From Cordia subcordata (lineage: Eukaryota > Streptophyta > Magnoliopsida > Boraginales > Cordiaceae), in assembly GCA_028554755.1 (NCBI GenBank), contig JAPTOF010000016.1, positions 1,810,501-1,874,500 on the forward strand: a DNA stretch of 64,000 nt. Direction: 5' to 3'. Position 1 is the first letter of the stretch, and each line of letters starts with the position of its first letter. Both the position numbers and the translations under genes were made by a program. This document shows positions 9,659-20,959 of the stretch, piece by piece. Below the pieces are notes generated by a model. The model saw nothing but the letters and a program-made list of their open reading frames with translations. It had not been told where the DNA came from and did not search any database.

Positions 9659-11344
9659 TTAAAGTGGGCTTAAGTGAAATACACGTTCACAGGTGTAGAC
9701 AGAGCAAAATGCCTGCAAGATCATCAATAGCAAGAGTATAACGCAGGCCAGAAATGTGAGACACTGCCATGACCCAAACACATACGCCTTCATGAACTTG
9801 ACAGCCTTAATTTTCCACCTCCCGTTGTAATACCTGTTAACATCCTCAATCACTTTATCCAAGTGTGGCGCCTTGGTTAATCTCACGCATCTGCTCATCC
9901 CATTCCACAGCTTCGCCACCTCTTCATCGCTCTTCAAACGATTCAAAATAATCCCTTTTTCTCTAAGAATTTTAGCATCCCCCTCGGTGTCAATTATCCC
10001 ATTCATCAATTCAGTGTAGCGAGTAAAAATCACTGGCCCTGATGCCTTGCAGGCCTCGTACGCAACCAAATTTCTGAACACTACCTCTGTGTTCACGTCT
10101 AAACTCACCGAAGGGAGATAAAAAGTTCGCGTTTTTTCCTCAAACCTTATGCTCAGGATGCCTCCATCTGTAGGTACAAAATTTACGCAGACTTTTGAGA
10201 GATCGGTCACTGATGGAATCGCGATTTCCTCCACCAGCGGAGGCTTATTATTGTCATTGTTGTTGATTGTCCCGTCAGCGTCTTCTGGATTCTTCTCTTC
10301 TTCTTCTTGAGTGATCAAGGATTCGATGGGTCCTTTCAGAAGATTCATTCCAGGAAGATTGGAGATCATTGTCCAGGGCAATTTCATCAGGAAACCGACA
10401 ATTCTGGAAAACAATATCTTCTTGATGATGCGAAATGGACTTTCCAATTTCAGTAATATCTTCCAAATCACGTGAAGAAGTTTCTTGATGGCTCTTGAGC
10501 CCCGAAAATTATTACTTCCTTCCTCTTCATTCCCTTCATTTGGCTCCCCGGATTCGGTTAATTCAGATGAGCGTTTCCCCAGTTTATTAGGCACGATCAA
10601 ATGGTATAGAAAGTCCAGTAAATGAGCAGACTCCACTGCTTGAAGCTTTGGCAATTCTTCAATCTTCTTGAATGGTGACAGTACTTTTGAGAAACCCATT
10701 AACATTGAAAACAATAAGTGATCTGCCATCTCCAGGGACGAAATTTTGATCTCCAACATTTTTCTCAACATAAACAATGGAATTTGATTCTCAAGCATCA
10801 CCAGGTCCCTGAGAATGGCATTATGCGCTGATTTTCTCCCTGTGACATCCACCAAGTGAGACATTCTTGATGAGATTCCCTGCAACAGCTGGCCTTGATC
10901 TCTCACGGCATAGACCTGGAGAAACTCGAACAGGAAACACACGTCGATAGCCATCATCCACGCTAGAGTTTCGCCATTGCAGGTGAGGTGCTTGTGGTAG
11001 CAAGCTCGAATTAAGGGCTCGAGCCTCCTAAGCTGCTCGACAACGTCTTGAAACTTCAGAGTTTCGAGGTTTTGGTGCATCGCTCTTGCTGCAGCAAGCT
11101 TGTATCTCTCCATCTCGTACATCTCCGGGCGCCAATAATGGTAAGGCCCGATGGGTACCTGTTGGGGTATGTAAGAGTCTGGGTTGCTCACCACTAGGGC
11201 TTTGGGGACAATGAAGATGCTAACAGGGATGTCATCAGTGTATTCTTCAAGTTCTTCGTCTAGGGTTTGACGAATTTGAATGACCCATTGGCGCTCATCG
11301 AAGTGTGAAACTGTTAAAGGAAGCCTGCCATCCGTGGACGACAT
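9659..11344 (-). CDS. DUF247 (UPF0481) family protein, copy 1
   Basis: An intact, intronless 561-codon gene for a plant DUF247 protein (Pfam PF03140), a large family of mostly unknown biochemical function. The domain fills nearly the whole protein, from about residue 30 (PKALVVSNPDSYIPQQVPIG, PYHYWRPEMYEMERYK) to the C-terminus. Typical family motifs are DVCFLFEFLQVY, the MLENQIPLFMLRKM segment and NRYYNGRWK near the end. A single strong hydrophobic helix (LTFLACVILLLLMILQAF) closes the protein, predicting a C-terminal membrane anchor. The start is taken at ATG 11344 (MSSTDGRLPL), matching copy 3; the frame runs 12 codons further up only from a TTG. An acidic, Asn-rich loop (about residues 345-370) differs most from copy 3. 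In grasses DUF247 genes act in self-incompatibility; no such role can be claimed here. Confidence 0.92.
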   Translation of the reverse strand: MSSTDGRLPLTVSHFDERQWVIQIRQTLDEELEEYTDDIPVSIFIVPKALVVSNPDSYIPQQVPIGPYHYWRPEMYEMERYKLAAARAMHQNLETLKFQDVVEQLRRLEPLIRACYHKHLTCNGETLAWMMAIDVCFLFEFLQVYAVRDQGQLLQGISSRMSHLVDVTGRKSAHNAILRDLVMLENQIPLFMLRKMLEIKISSLEMADHLLFSMLMGFSKVLSPFKKIEELPKLQAVESAHLLDFLYHLIVPNKLGKRSSELTESGEPNEGNEEEGSNNFRGSRAIKKLLHVIWKILLKLESPFRIIKKILFSRIVGFLMKLPWTMISNLPGMNLLKGPIESLITQEEEEKNPEDADGTINNNDNNKPPLVEEIAIPSVTDLSKVCVNFVPTDGGILSIRFEEKTRTFYLPSVSLDVNTEVVFRNLVAYEACKASGPVIFTRYTELMNGIIDTEGDAKILREKGIILNRLKSDEEVAKLWNGMSRCVRLTKAPHLDKVIEDVNRYYNGRWKIKAVKFMKAYVFGSWQCLTFLACVILLLLMILQAFCSVYTCERVFHLSPL

Positions 11345-11970
11345 GATATCTATTTGCTGTTCAGCTTTCAAGGCCTTCAAGAAACAGAAGATAAAAAAAT
11401 GGTAGGTTTGAACTATTGAATCGTACCCAAATCAAGTGAATATATAATTTAGCTTTAGAATATTTAACGAATAATTACACTCTTTAAACTTATTTACAAA
11501 CTATTTCTGCATACTTCTCTTTCGCATTAATTGCTATTTTTGGGACTTTCTGCTCTGAACAAAGCCGCCAGTGTCTTTTACTCACTATACTCTCTGCATA
11601 TCCCCATTCTGGAAAAACAACTATGATGCTGCATGTGACGTGCATTTCTGTGGACAAGTATTCCCACCCAATCTTATTTCCTTTTCTTTTTCCTTTTTTT
11701 TTTTGTGGATGAACTCTCAACCAATAAAAAAAAGTTCATTTTTCACGTCCAATAACGCATGTTCATTCAATCTCTTTGATTTGACTTGTAGCGCTATTTT
11801 TGTTGCTATTATTGTTATTTTTGTCTCTTGCTTTGTTTTCCCTTTCTTTGTTTCTCTTTATTGGGTTGAAATTTTTGCCTCTAGCTCGATAGTTACCTAA
11901 TAGAAGATGATTTGAATAGAGAAAACAGGTTGTGCTTGATGTGTTTGTACCCGATGGAATATATACTAAG
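11345..11970 (-). promoter_or_regulatory. Upstream region of DUF247 copy 1
   Basis: This region is shared, in the same orientation relative to the gene, with 14800-15540, 17480-17640 plus 20960-21360, and 26940-27566. Shared landmarks include GACTTTCTGCTCTGAACAAAG and the CTTGTCCACA/TGCATTTCTGTGGACAAG region near 11640-11660. A weak TATA-like TTGTAAATAAG (minus strand) lies about 157 bases before the ATG. The ORFs here are not genes. Confidence 0.6.
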
Positions 11971-12704
11971 TACCACAAATTTGGAGGACATCATCAATAA
12001 TTTTGTATATATCGTATAAAAGAAATTAATAATTTTGTACTTTTTACATCACAGAAAATCAAACAATTTTCTTACACTAATACAATGACAGCCAAGGAAG
12101 TCTTGACAATCAAACCGTTATAAGCTGAACTAAGAGTACGTGAAAGAACAAGTAAGAAGAGAACACTAGGAAACTGAAGAAAAAAAAAAGATGAAACATA
12201 ATCACAAAGATGAAAGAGCAGATCAGAGAGGGTTGATATTAAGAAAATAAATAAATATAACATATCTTTCTTTACAAGTTTAATTTTTTCAAATAAGATG
12301 GTAACTTATAATGGTATTAGAGTTTACTTCATGGGGTTTAGACTCACTGCTATTTATTGGAAAAATATTAATGACAAGTTTAAAAAATGTGGTGATTGAT
12401 GGGGATAGAATCTATTTATAATTAGTCAATGGCTTAAGGGTCAAGAATAATTAAGGAGGGTTTTTGTCCGTATAAGACTAAGTATTATTTCAATCTAAGC
12501 TTGACATAGAGGTTATGAATGGTAGACAAGTTAGCAATAATTATCCAATGGCTTAAGGGTCAATATGTGTGCTTGACATACAGGCTATGAGGTTATGGGT
12601 GGTAGACAGAATAGCCCGGTGATTGCTAGGGATAGAATCTAGTTATAATTACCCAATGGCTTATGGGTCAAGGGGAACTCAGGAGAGTTATTGTGCATGT
12701 AAGA
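11971..12704. repeat. Inverted repeat arm (left)
   Basis: This block recurs inverted at about 16540-17480 and directly at about 22560-22960. A distinctive line is GTGGTGATTGATGGGGATAG (12391) followed by CAATGGCTTAAGGGTCAAG; a diverged second unit (GGTGATTGCTAGGGATAGAA, then CAATGGCTTATGGGTCAAGG) follows within the block. It is upstream sequence of DUF247 copy 1 that was duplicated with the gene. No coding capacity is seen. Confidence 0.7.
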
Positions 12705-13888
12705 TTAGAGCTAGTTTGATTTTTTATTTTGGAGAGTCAAATTAATTTTTACAGGAAAAAAGTTTGGTTTAGAAAAAATATGGTGTTTGATTATCCATCT
12801 TAAAGTCAAAACTGATTAGACCCTAAAGTTAATAGAGTTTTGGGGTTAAATGAAAAAGTTAAATTTTTTACTTTTTCCTTTACAATTTGCAGGGAGGAGC
12901 TTTAAAAAATTCCTTATACAAAAGTATCTTCATTATTTTTTACTAATGTTTCTTAAATTACAATCATGATAAAAAAATTAAATTAAATAATAAAACATAA
13001 TAACTAAAAAATAAAATCTTAATTTAATTATTAAAATAAAGGAAATAGAATATAATACAAATGACCAAATTAATTTTGATAAAAAATAAGTTAGCTGTTG
13101 AGTAATTTTTATTTTTAATTTATTAATTTTTTATGATCATTTAATAAATTTTATTTTTTAAAAAGTTACAACTTTAATTTCTTTAAAAATTGTTCAAACA
13201 AGTTAAATTATTATTAAAATAAAAAATTATATCGTACAGAGGAAATAATGATTTATTATTATAAGCTTTAAAAGAATGTTTTAGTAATTCTGACAACCAA
13301 CTGTTATTATCTAATATTAAATGTGGCAAAACGGGTTAAAAATCGCAGGTCAACCAGCCTAACCCGCCAAAAAAAAAAGATTGGGGTTGAAGATTTAATT
13401 ACTTGTCAGACAAATGAGTCAACGCGACCCAACTAGCCAAATATGCGGATCGGGTTGTGCCAACTCTCGGGTAACCCGTGAATCCGTCAAAACGACCCAT
13501 AAGTTCGCCTAACTTGCTAAAACGACCTGCGAATCAGCCTAACCAGCCAAAACGACCTGCAACCCGCCTCACATGCCGAAATAACACGGCTAACCTGCCG
13601 AAACAACACCCTAACCCATTAGGGTCAGTTTAGGGTTTTAACATCCTTGACCCATTTGATAAACGGGTTGACCTAACCCAATCTGCCTAACCCGTGCCAC
13701 TGGTACCCATTTGCCAAGTCTATTTAATATAAAACAAAATATCATCTCATTTAATAAAAGTATATTTTATATATAAATAACCAAACATATTTTCCTTTTC
13801 ACTAAAAATTCTTTTAACCAAAAGTTTATCTTTAAAAGATCTTTTTAGAAAATGATATTTTTCACACTCAAAGCCAAATTAGCTCTAA
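12705..13888. mobile_element. Candidate TIR DNA transposon, non-coding
   Basis: The ends are inverted repeats: TTAGAGCTAGTTTGATTTTTT at the left and the inverse of TTAGAGCTAATTTGGCTTTGA at the right. About 1.2 kb lies between, AT-rich with no ORF. The left part (to about 13275) recurs at 22963-23515, where the right part is missing. A convincing target duplication is not visible, so the superfamily is open. Inside lies a block of degenerate repeats (13330-13700). Confidence 0.5.
13330..13700. repeat. Degenerate ACCCGCC / CGACCC repeat block
   Basis: A GC-richer island made of imperfect repeats of phrases such as CTAACCCGCCAAAA, AACGACCTGC and CCTAACC, spaced irregularly at about 20-40 bases. 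No ORF is present. It is absent from the related block at 22560-23515, so it was either inserted here or lost there. Confidence 0.6.
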
Positions 13889-14296
13889 TTAGATGAGTCC
13901 AACGTCAGTAGTCCAATTAGTTAACTTTTCTATTTTACTAAATAGTAATTTTTATGCCTTATTATAATTAATATCATTAATATTCTTGATTAAATTTGAC
14001 TCTCCAACCTTCAATTCCTGGCTCCGCCCCTGCAAAGAGCAACGATATCACGAAGGTTTCTGCGACACTAATGTTATCACGTGAGCGTGTAACCATCGAA
14101 TGAGAAGACAGTCGTTGGAGGCAATGTGGTGTTGACGCTATTACCGACAAATGAAGACTCCATCGAATTGGACAAGCTACGCACGACACTGCTTGAGGAA
14201 CTGGCCACGGAACTGACGAAGTTGAAAAATGCACTGCCTGACGTGTTGTTTGTGAGGAATTAGAATTGTCGGGTGGCATGGACGGTGCATCCAAAG
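13889..14296. other. Spacer without a supported gene
   Basis: A moderately GC-rich stretch (about 14010-14290) supports only short minus-strand ORFs with no recognisable domain. Confidence 0.4.
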
Positions 14297-14483
14297 GTGG
14301 ACTTTGAAAAACAGTTTTTTTGAGAAGTTGAAAATTTTGATTTTAAAAAAAAATTGTATTTGAGATTTTTTTAAAGTTTTAAATTTTTTGAAAATCAAAT
14401 CAAATAGTTATTGCAAATTTAATATAATTTTTTTTAGAAAAAAAAGTATTTTTTTTTTAGAAAAAACTAATCCAAACAGGCTC
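14297..14483. mobile_element. Tourist-like MITE, copy 2, left end missing
   Basis: It matches the copies at 7451-7660 and 26706-26935 internally (GAGAAGTTGAAAATTTTGATT, AATAGTTATTGCAAATTTAAT). It keeps only the right terminal repeat (AATCCAAACAGGCTC, followed by TAA). The left terminus has been lost next to about 14300. Confidence 0.65.
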
Positions 14484-14499
14484 TAAATTTAAAAAGAAT

Positions 14500-15240
14500 C
14501 AAGCCAAATATCAAGTAGTGAGGCTGCTGCCGAATTGACTCAGTGAGATTCTATTGATATAAAAAGGAAGTCTGTACATAGTACATGATCCTTCAGCCAT
14601 AGGAGGATAAACAGGTGAGTTTGGTATAATTGCGCTATAATTCGAGATGACCCGCCTACTATTCATGACTCTTATGGTGACAAACGTTTTCCATAACTAA
14701 TTTGTAATTTTCTAGTAGTGAGTATATATTCCACTCGGTAGAAAACATACACATCAAGAATTAACCTTATTTCTCCATTGGAGTCTGCATCTAGTAGCTG
14801 GGTACTTATTGAGCTTGAGGCCAAAAAAAAAAAATCAACGCAACAAAAAGTAACAATGAAACGAAGAAAAGAAAACAAAGCAAGAGATAAAAAAGGCTTA
14901 AAGTCAAAGAAAAAGAGAATGAATGAACACGTTATCGCACATAAAAAATGAAGTTATGCGAAATAACCGAGAAAGAACTCATCCAAAAAGACTAATTTTT
15001 TTCTTTTCTTTGAATCTAAACATCACTTTAGTAGAGGGATGAGATTCTCGTGAAAAATGGTTACACATTATGACTGGGTGAGAGTACTTGTTCACGCTTT
15101 GAAAGGTTTGTCACAGCGTCATATTTGCTTCCCATAATGTGGTATGCAGACAATAGTCAAGACAATGACATTACCGACGGCTCCTTTCAGAACAGAAAGT
15201 CCCAAGAAAACAATAATTCTCATACATAAAAAAAAAAACG
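14500..15240 (+). repeat. Segmental duplication, partner of 26395-27400
   Basis: This is nearly colinear with 26395-27400. Shared phrases include GCCAAATATCAAG, CAGTGAGATTCTATTGATAT, GATGACCCGCCTACTATTCA and TTTCTAGTAGTGAGTATATA. The other copy contains an extra MITE (26706-26935), whose empty site is visible here at about 14798-14808 (GTACTTATTGAGC). Confidence 0.85.
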
Positions 15241-15540
15241 CATGCATAAAAGAAAAGAAAAAGAAAAGGATAAAAGATTGGGTGAGAATACTTGTCCACA
15301 AAAATGCACGTCACATGCAGCATCATGTTTGTTTTCCGTAATGTCGATATGCAGAGAGTATAGCGAGTACAAGACACTGGCGGCTTTGTTCACAGTAGAA
15401 AGTCCCAAAAATAGCAATTAATGCGAAAGAAAAGTCCGCAAAAATAGGTTATAAACGAGTTTCACGAATGTAATATTGTACTTGTTAAATTCTTGAAAGC
15501 CAAATTGTATATTCACTTGATTTGAATCTATTAAAATTAA
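15060..15540 (+). promoter_or_regulatory. Orphan DUF247 upstream region (no gene follows)
   Basis: The sequence corresponds to the region just before the DUF247 start codons elsewhere in the window. It includes GGGTGAGAATACTTGTCCAC, AGAAAGTCCCAAAAATAGC, TTATAAACGAG (15449) and TTCTTGAAAGCCAAATTGTA. It is internally doubled: a first unit lies at about 15070-15230 and a second at about 15275-15540. No DUF247 coding sequence follows, and after 15541 the sequence changes to AT-rich DNA and a microsatellite. Confidence 0.7.
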
Positions 15541-15598
15541 TTTTTATAATATTGATACAAATATTTTATCAAAAAATAATAAATATCTAATTATGAAG

Positions 15599-15600
<2 letters not shown>

Positions 15601-15631
<31 letters not shown>
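15601..15631. repeat. (TAA)n microsatellite
   Basis: About ten TAA/ATA units, directly before the CACTA-like segment. Confidence 0.9.
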
Positions 15632-15633
15632 GT

Positions 15634-16037
15634 GATTGAATTTTTAGTGACCAAACTTTTAGTTACTGAATTAGTAACCGAAATTTGGTCACTGAATAAG
15701 GTGAAAAATGATTGCTTTAAAACTAATTAGTTACTGAAATTTTGGTCACTAAAATAGTGACTGAAATTTCTGTCACTGATTAGTCAGTAATTTGTAACTG
15801 ATTATTAGTGTTTCGAAGGTAAAATTAGTGACCAAATTGTAAGATTTTGTGAATGAAATTTCAGTCTCTATTTTTGTGACTGACTTAAAATCAATCACAA
15901 ATAAAATTAGTGACGAGGCTTTTCTTGACCAATGAAATTGATCACAAATCGGTCACAACTTTGTTTTAGTGATTGACTTTCAAGATTTAGTGACCGATTT
16001 TTCGGTCACGAAAACCTCTTCTTTTTTTTTTGTAGTG
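15634..16037 (-). mobile_element. CACTA-like transposon end with subterminal repeats
   Basis: Read on the minus strand it begins CACTACAAAAAAAAAAGAAG at 16037, like the CACTA terminal repeat. About a dozen short GTGACCGAA / TTAGTGACC / TCGGTCACTAA-type subterminal repeats follow over 400 bp, in both orientations. That combination is typical of CACTA (En/Spm) ends. No matching second terminus or transposase is seen, so it is a fragment or end-only derivative. Confidence 0.55.
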
Positions 16038-16158
16038 TTATAGTCTGACACGAATGATAATCGTCCTTGATTCTTCTTGACTCTTAAGTTATTGGATCTC
16101 ATAACCTCTATGTCAAGCTCACATAATAGTACATGGATGATAATCCTCCTCAAAAATT

Positions 16159-16525
16159 GGGAGAATTTTACAAATAGTCCATATTATTTACAAATATATT
16201 AGTTTAGTCCTTATTATTTCAAAAGTAACTTATTTGGTTCTTAATGTTTGCAAAAAGAGTCAACTTAATCTCTATTATTTTAAAAATAACCCATAATCAT
16301 TAATATTTGTAAAAAATGTCAATTTTCGTCCCCATTAATTGGTCATGTGACCACACATGTCCATTTTTAGGGCAAAAAAGGGACCAATTAGGTCACTTTT
16401 GAAGCAATATATATGAAAGTGACACTATATGAATATATTAGGGACCAAAGATGTTACTTTTAAAACAATAAGTACTAAATTAATACCTTTTATAAGTAAT
16501 AGTGACTATTTGTGAAATTTGCCTT
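16159..16525. mobile_element. MITE with 7-bp target duplication
   Basis: A 367-bp non-coding element. The left end GGGAGAATTTTACAAATAGTC is the imperfect inverse of the right end (AAGGCAAATTTCACAAATAGTC when read in reverse complement). The flanking direct repeat is AAAAATT (16152-16158, 16526-16532). It lies inside the inverted repeat arm, so it arrived after that duplication. The target length fits hAT- or Mutator-like elements only loosely; the superfamily is open. Confidence 0.65.
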
Positions 16526-16539
16526 AAAAATTCTTCTTG

Positions 16540-17480
16540 ACTGTTAAGCCATTCGATAATTATTGCTAGCCTGTCTACCGCTCATAACCTCTGTATCAAG
16601 CTTATAGTAACGATAGTTAGTCTTAAGTGAAACGAAAACCCTCCTTAATATATTATTCTTGACCCTTAAGCCATTGAATAATTATGAATAGATTCTATTC
16701 CCATCAATCGCCACATTGTTTAAACTTGCCACTAAAATCTTTTAAATGAATAACATTGGGTTTTGAACCCATAATGTAAATTCTGATAGCATAATAAGTT
16801 ATCACTTTATTTGAAAAAATTAAACATGTAAAGAAATTATATGTTTTATTTATTTATTGTCTTAATGCTCTGATCTCCTCTTTCATCTTTGTGATTGCTT
16901 TTCATGCGTCCTTTTTTTTTTTTTCCCCTTTGTTTAGTTTTCTAGTATTCTCGTCTTGTTCAACTTATAATAATTTGAGGGTCAAAACTTTTAATATATG
17001 TACTTGCTTAAAAGTCAAAAGCAAACAACACAACGCGGAAAAGGTAATAATCAGAGAATTTAACAACGTGAACTTGACTTCACTTCTATTTAAACTTTGG
17101 AAGTAAAAGCTTGTAGCCTTTTGATGAATTTTCATAACACCTTCTTTGTTGACAAAATATCATGTTGTTATTTGGGGAGGACCGTTGGGTCAACAATTGT
17201 AAAGCTTAGGCCATAACCCAGAAAAGTAGACCAGAATAATTTTATTATGTGATAAAATAAAGTTAATAATCATACATTAAATACTATCATAATGTTATAA
17301 CGAACACTTCACAGTTTGACAATCAAAAGAAAACACATAATTTGGCTTCACTATACTGGTATCCGAAAATTGTTTGATTCTCTGTGATCTAAAGGGCACA
17401 AATATTATTGATTTATTTTATCCGATACAAAATTATTGATGGTGTCCTCCAAATTCATGAGTGTAACTATTGAGCTAAAG
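16540..17480. repeat. Inverted repeat arm (right), partner of 11971-12704
   Basis: The reverse complement of this stretch follows the left arm, for example CAATGGCTTAAGGGTCAAGA near 16660, CAATCACAAAGATGAAAGAG near 16890 and GGAGGACACCATCAATAATT near 17440. Beyond it, 17480-17640 continues into the upstream region of the DUF247 pseudogene. The arms therefore belong to one large inverted duplication that includes a DUF247 gene on each side. Confidence 0.7.
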
Positions 17481-17697
17481 GTAGAAAAATCAACCAAATA
17501 AACGGTAACAAAGAAACAAAAAGAAAGAAATTAAAGCAAAGCAAGAGACAATAATAATAATAATAATAACAATAACAAAAATAGGGCTTCAAGTCAAAGA
17601 AAAGACATTGAATCAAAACGTGCTACTGCACATGTAAAATGACTTATTGGGATTTGGATCCTTTCCTATTTTTATTCTCCCCACTATACAAGAGGAA

Positions 17698-18997
17698 TGA
17701 TAAGTCTAAAATACGTTTTAAATCTATGATTATTTGTGTTTGATTTTGAAATTAGATACTTCTTAATTGATATTATTTCTTATATTTTGGCATAAATAGA
17801 CTTGGAAAAGAAGATGGAAGTGATATATATGGATTGCATGGACTTTTGAACATGTTTGGAGTAGTTAAAATTGATTTTGCCACCTTGGAAGCGAACCCAA
17901 AAGTTCTACGCCGGATTGACCAAGTTTGAATGGGAATTGAAAGATATTTTACACGTTTCTTGAAGAGGAATTGTCAACCAAAAATAAGTATTAGTTCTAA
18001 AAGGAAAAATAATATTTTAGAAGAGTTTTATTTTGGCAAGGATTAGATTTTTGGTTATTTACCTTTTTATTTTCATTAGCATTAAAAGAGTTTTGAGGGG
18101 ACTCCTAGGTTAGATATTTTTCTATAAATTCTTTAGGGCACTACGTAGGAAGGAGGGAAGCTTTTATTCATTATTTTTTTCAGCAAACATTTTTCTTTCT
18201 TCTAGGAGTCTAATCGTCAGATTTTTATTCTAGCCGGGGTTAATTCGAAGTTTATGGTTCTACAAAATTTGTGAGATCTAACAGATTTTCTCCTTTCGTT
18301 TTATCTTGATATTTGTGTGTTTACTATTTTAAGAATTAATATTGTCTTGTGATTGGTTAATTTGCTGACGATTATTTAATTGCTTGATGATAGGTAGCCA
18401 AATAGATTAATTAATTAATCTAAAAATAGTGGTAATCAGGTCTCCTGTGTAAACACATAATCTAATTGAGCGATTGTCGCGAGAGAATCGATTTTTAGAA
18501 TCAAGTCTTTCTAGAATCTAGTACTGCCATTAGATAGACCCTGCTGACATCTCCGAGGGTTAGACCATCTAATAGGTAAGACGATAGTGGGAAAAATCGG
18601 AGGGGTTTTAAACCATTATCAATATTGAAAGAAAAGATGAGGTTGTTAGGCCGTGCCAACGACCGTAACTGGTTTATCAAAATAGGCGAAAGTCATCTTT
18701 GCATCTAAGATCATTTGTAGGCCTAAACGGAGAATACACCCTCGGCTAGGTAGTTTATCATTTAATTCTTTTTTCTTAATTATCTTGCTTGATTTTAATT
18801 TGTTATTAGTTCTTTAGTTTTATTTATTTATTTAATTTTAATTGTCAACCCCCTTTTCTTGTATTTTCCTTGTTCTTTCATCTTGGCATAAAAGAATATA
18901 TTTTAAATCAATCCCTGTGGGTTCAACCCTTTTCACCACTATTGCAAATAGTGAGGTAGAGTAGAAACTTTATTTTTGGTGGATTCGACACCCATCA
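17698..18997 (+). mobile_element. Solo LTR, 1.3 kb, probably gypsy type
   Basis: Starts TGATAAGTCTAAAATACG, ends GGATTCGACACCCATCA, and is flanked by the perfect 5-bp repeat AGGAA (17693-17697 and 18998-19002). A TATA-like TTCTATAAATTC is near 18120. The U5-like end has the CCCTGTGGGTTCAACCC phrase common near the 3' end of large plant LTRs. No internal region is present. It interrupts the upstream region of the DUF247 pseudogene. Assignment to Ty3/gypsy is by style, not by a coding domain. Confidence 0.75.
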
Positions 18998-19099
18998 AGG
19001 AATAATTTTAACTATTTAAATATTATTAAACTGCATAACCTTTAATTTAAAAGTCAAATTCTATATCGATATAATTTGATCACATTGTTGTATAGCCAA

Positions 19100-20870
19100 A
19101 TAAAATCAATTAAAACAATCAACAACAAAATATGAAAATTTTCCTCTTCATCACGCTAACGCGACTAGAGGGTCGAACTACAGAAAATCGGGATTGCTGT
19201 GAGGAATTGAAAAGAAAAAAAATAACTAAAAACCTAAAACTAAAAACTAAGAATTTAAAATAACTAAACTAAACACTACGAGAGTAACTATTTTTAAATT
19301 AAACTAAATCAAAGAGAAAGTTAGTAAAATAAAATAATTAAAAGAAAATCACGGAACTCAACGATAAAAGTTGCGAGAATTAAATTTATGGAACTTGCAA
19401 TTCAGGGTGATAGCCAGAAAATTATCCTATTTATGTTCGTCAACTTCATGATTTCTAATTAAGCACAAGCAATCAGACTACAAGCTCTAATTCACCTAGA
19501 TTAATTAACTAAAGCTGTTGAGGCATAATCTATCTCAACGGCATAAATTATCTCTCACTTTTATTTAATTAATTAATCTCATAGATCCTAGAAAACTAAT
19601 TGAGACTACAAAGGCATAGGCTATCTCAGTGGTATAACCTATCTCAATCTTGAAACAACTAATTAAATCTAGTTCTGTTAATTGATCTATATTCATATCC
19701 ACAAGAACCTACAAGATTTCTATATGGCAAAAGGTATAAACTCTTGACTAACAAAATTTAGCTACAAGCATAATAATGATTAACCAAGAATTTAATAAGC
19801 AATAAGCACAAATATGAATAATCAAATAAATCCTAAAGAATCCAAAACATAAATAAAAATAATTATTAACTATCGCCCCGAATAATAGGGATTTAGTTCA
19901 TAATTAAGTTCAAAGCAAAAAATTGAAAAAGAATTGAAACAAGAAAAACTTATCGTATTATTCCTAGACAAATAAGTTGATGAATTTATGTGTCTCCAAT
20001 TCTCTTCAAGAGCCGCTCCCCAACTTTTTCTTCAATTTAATTTTTTACAAATTCCAACGTTGAAGTCCCCTCCCCTTTTTTTTTGTTGTGTATTATGAGT
20101 ATTTATAATGGTATCAAATTCCTTTTCAAGTCTCACCTAGATTAGGAAATCACTGTCGGCTTTTATGCTCTCCTTTGACCAACGGTTTTTACCATCTTAA
20201 AGGCATATCTGGGCTGAGCTCAAAGTAGGAAAGTTGCAGCTCTATGAATTAAATTTCCGTCACCTCAAGAACCACCTTATTTGGACCTCTGTAGCCCGAG
20301 TTATGTCCAAATACCAAAATGTGTCTAGTAGGTGATGAGAATTTTTCAAACATGTTGTGACTGATTTTGCACCTTGATCCCTCTTGAATTTGGAAAGGAG
20401 GTCCTCATAAGAATTGTAGCCCTGCCTCCTAGGAGTCCAATGGCTCAAGAATCATATGATTTTGACCTCTAGAGTTGGAGTTATGAGAAAAATACCAAAA
20501 CTGGTCTGACAGGGGAAAACTTTCCAAAATTAACACCAAAATCACTTGCTATATTTATTCACCAACGACTTTAGTTGCAAGAAAGAATGAAGTTCCTTGT
20601 TTTCTATGAGAAATTGATTCTTGATACATATATTTGAGCCTAATACTTATCTACTAAATTAGCCTGACTCAAATTATGACCCATCTTCAACTTCAATTGC
20701 ATAGAATCTTCTATAAATTGCTCTTGTAGGCCTCCAAAAAATGTTTTCTTCTCTTGAATGAGACTAGACAAAAAAATTTACAAAATGAATCGCTTAATCA
20801 CTTTGGTCCATATAATCACATGCAAAATAGTGGAATTTATTGTAAAATATGATGATACATCATATTTCTT
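19100..20870 (-). repeat. Old LTR-like repeat, boundaries uncertain
   Basis: A non-coding 1.7-kb stretch with the style of a large plant LTR on the minus strand (for example GGACATAACTCGGGCTACAG near 20290 when read in reverse). A TGATGTATCATCA palindrome at about 20850-20865 may be its start. No target repeat or matching partner LTR is visible. With the solo LTR before it, it separates the DUF247 pseudogene from its distal upstream sequence. Confidence 0.4.
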
Positions 20871-20959
20871 TTCCCTTTTTTTTATTTTGGAATAAAAGGT
20901 TAAAATTAATTTAATATTATCTGAATGGTTGAAATCATTCCTCCTAAAAAATAAAAGAA

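Noticed and set aside
11345..11380. Twelve extra N-terminal codons of DUF247 copy 1 (and the same at 21325)
   Set aside because: The extension begins at TTG, not ATG. The shared ATG at 11344, 21361 and 27567 gives equal-length proteins.
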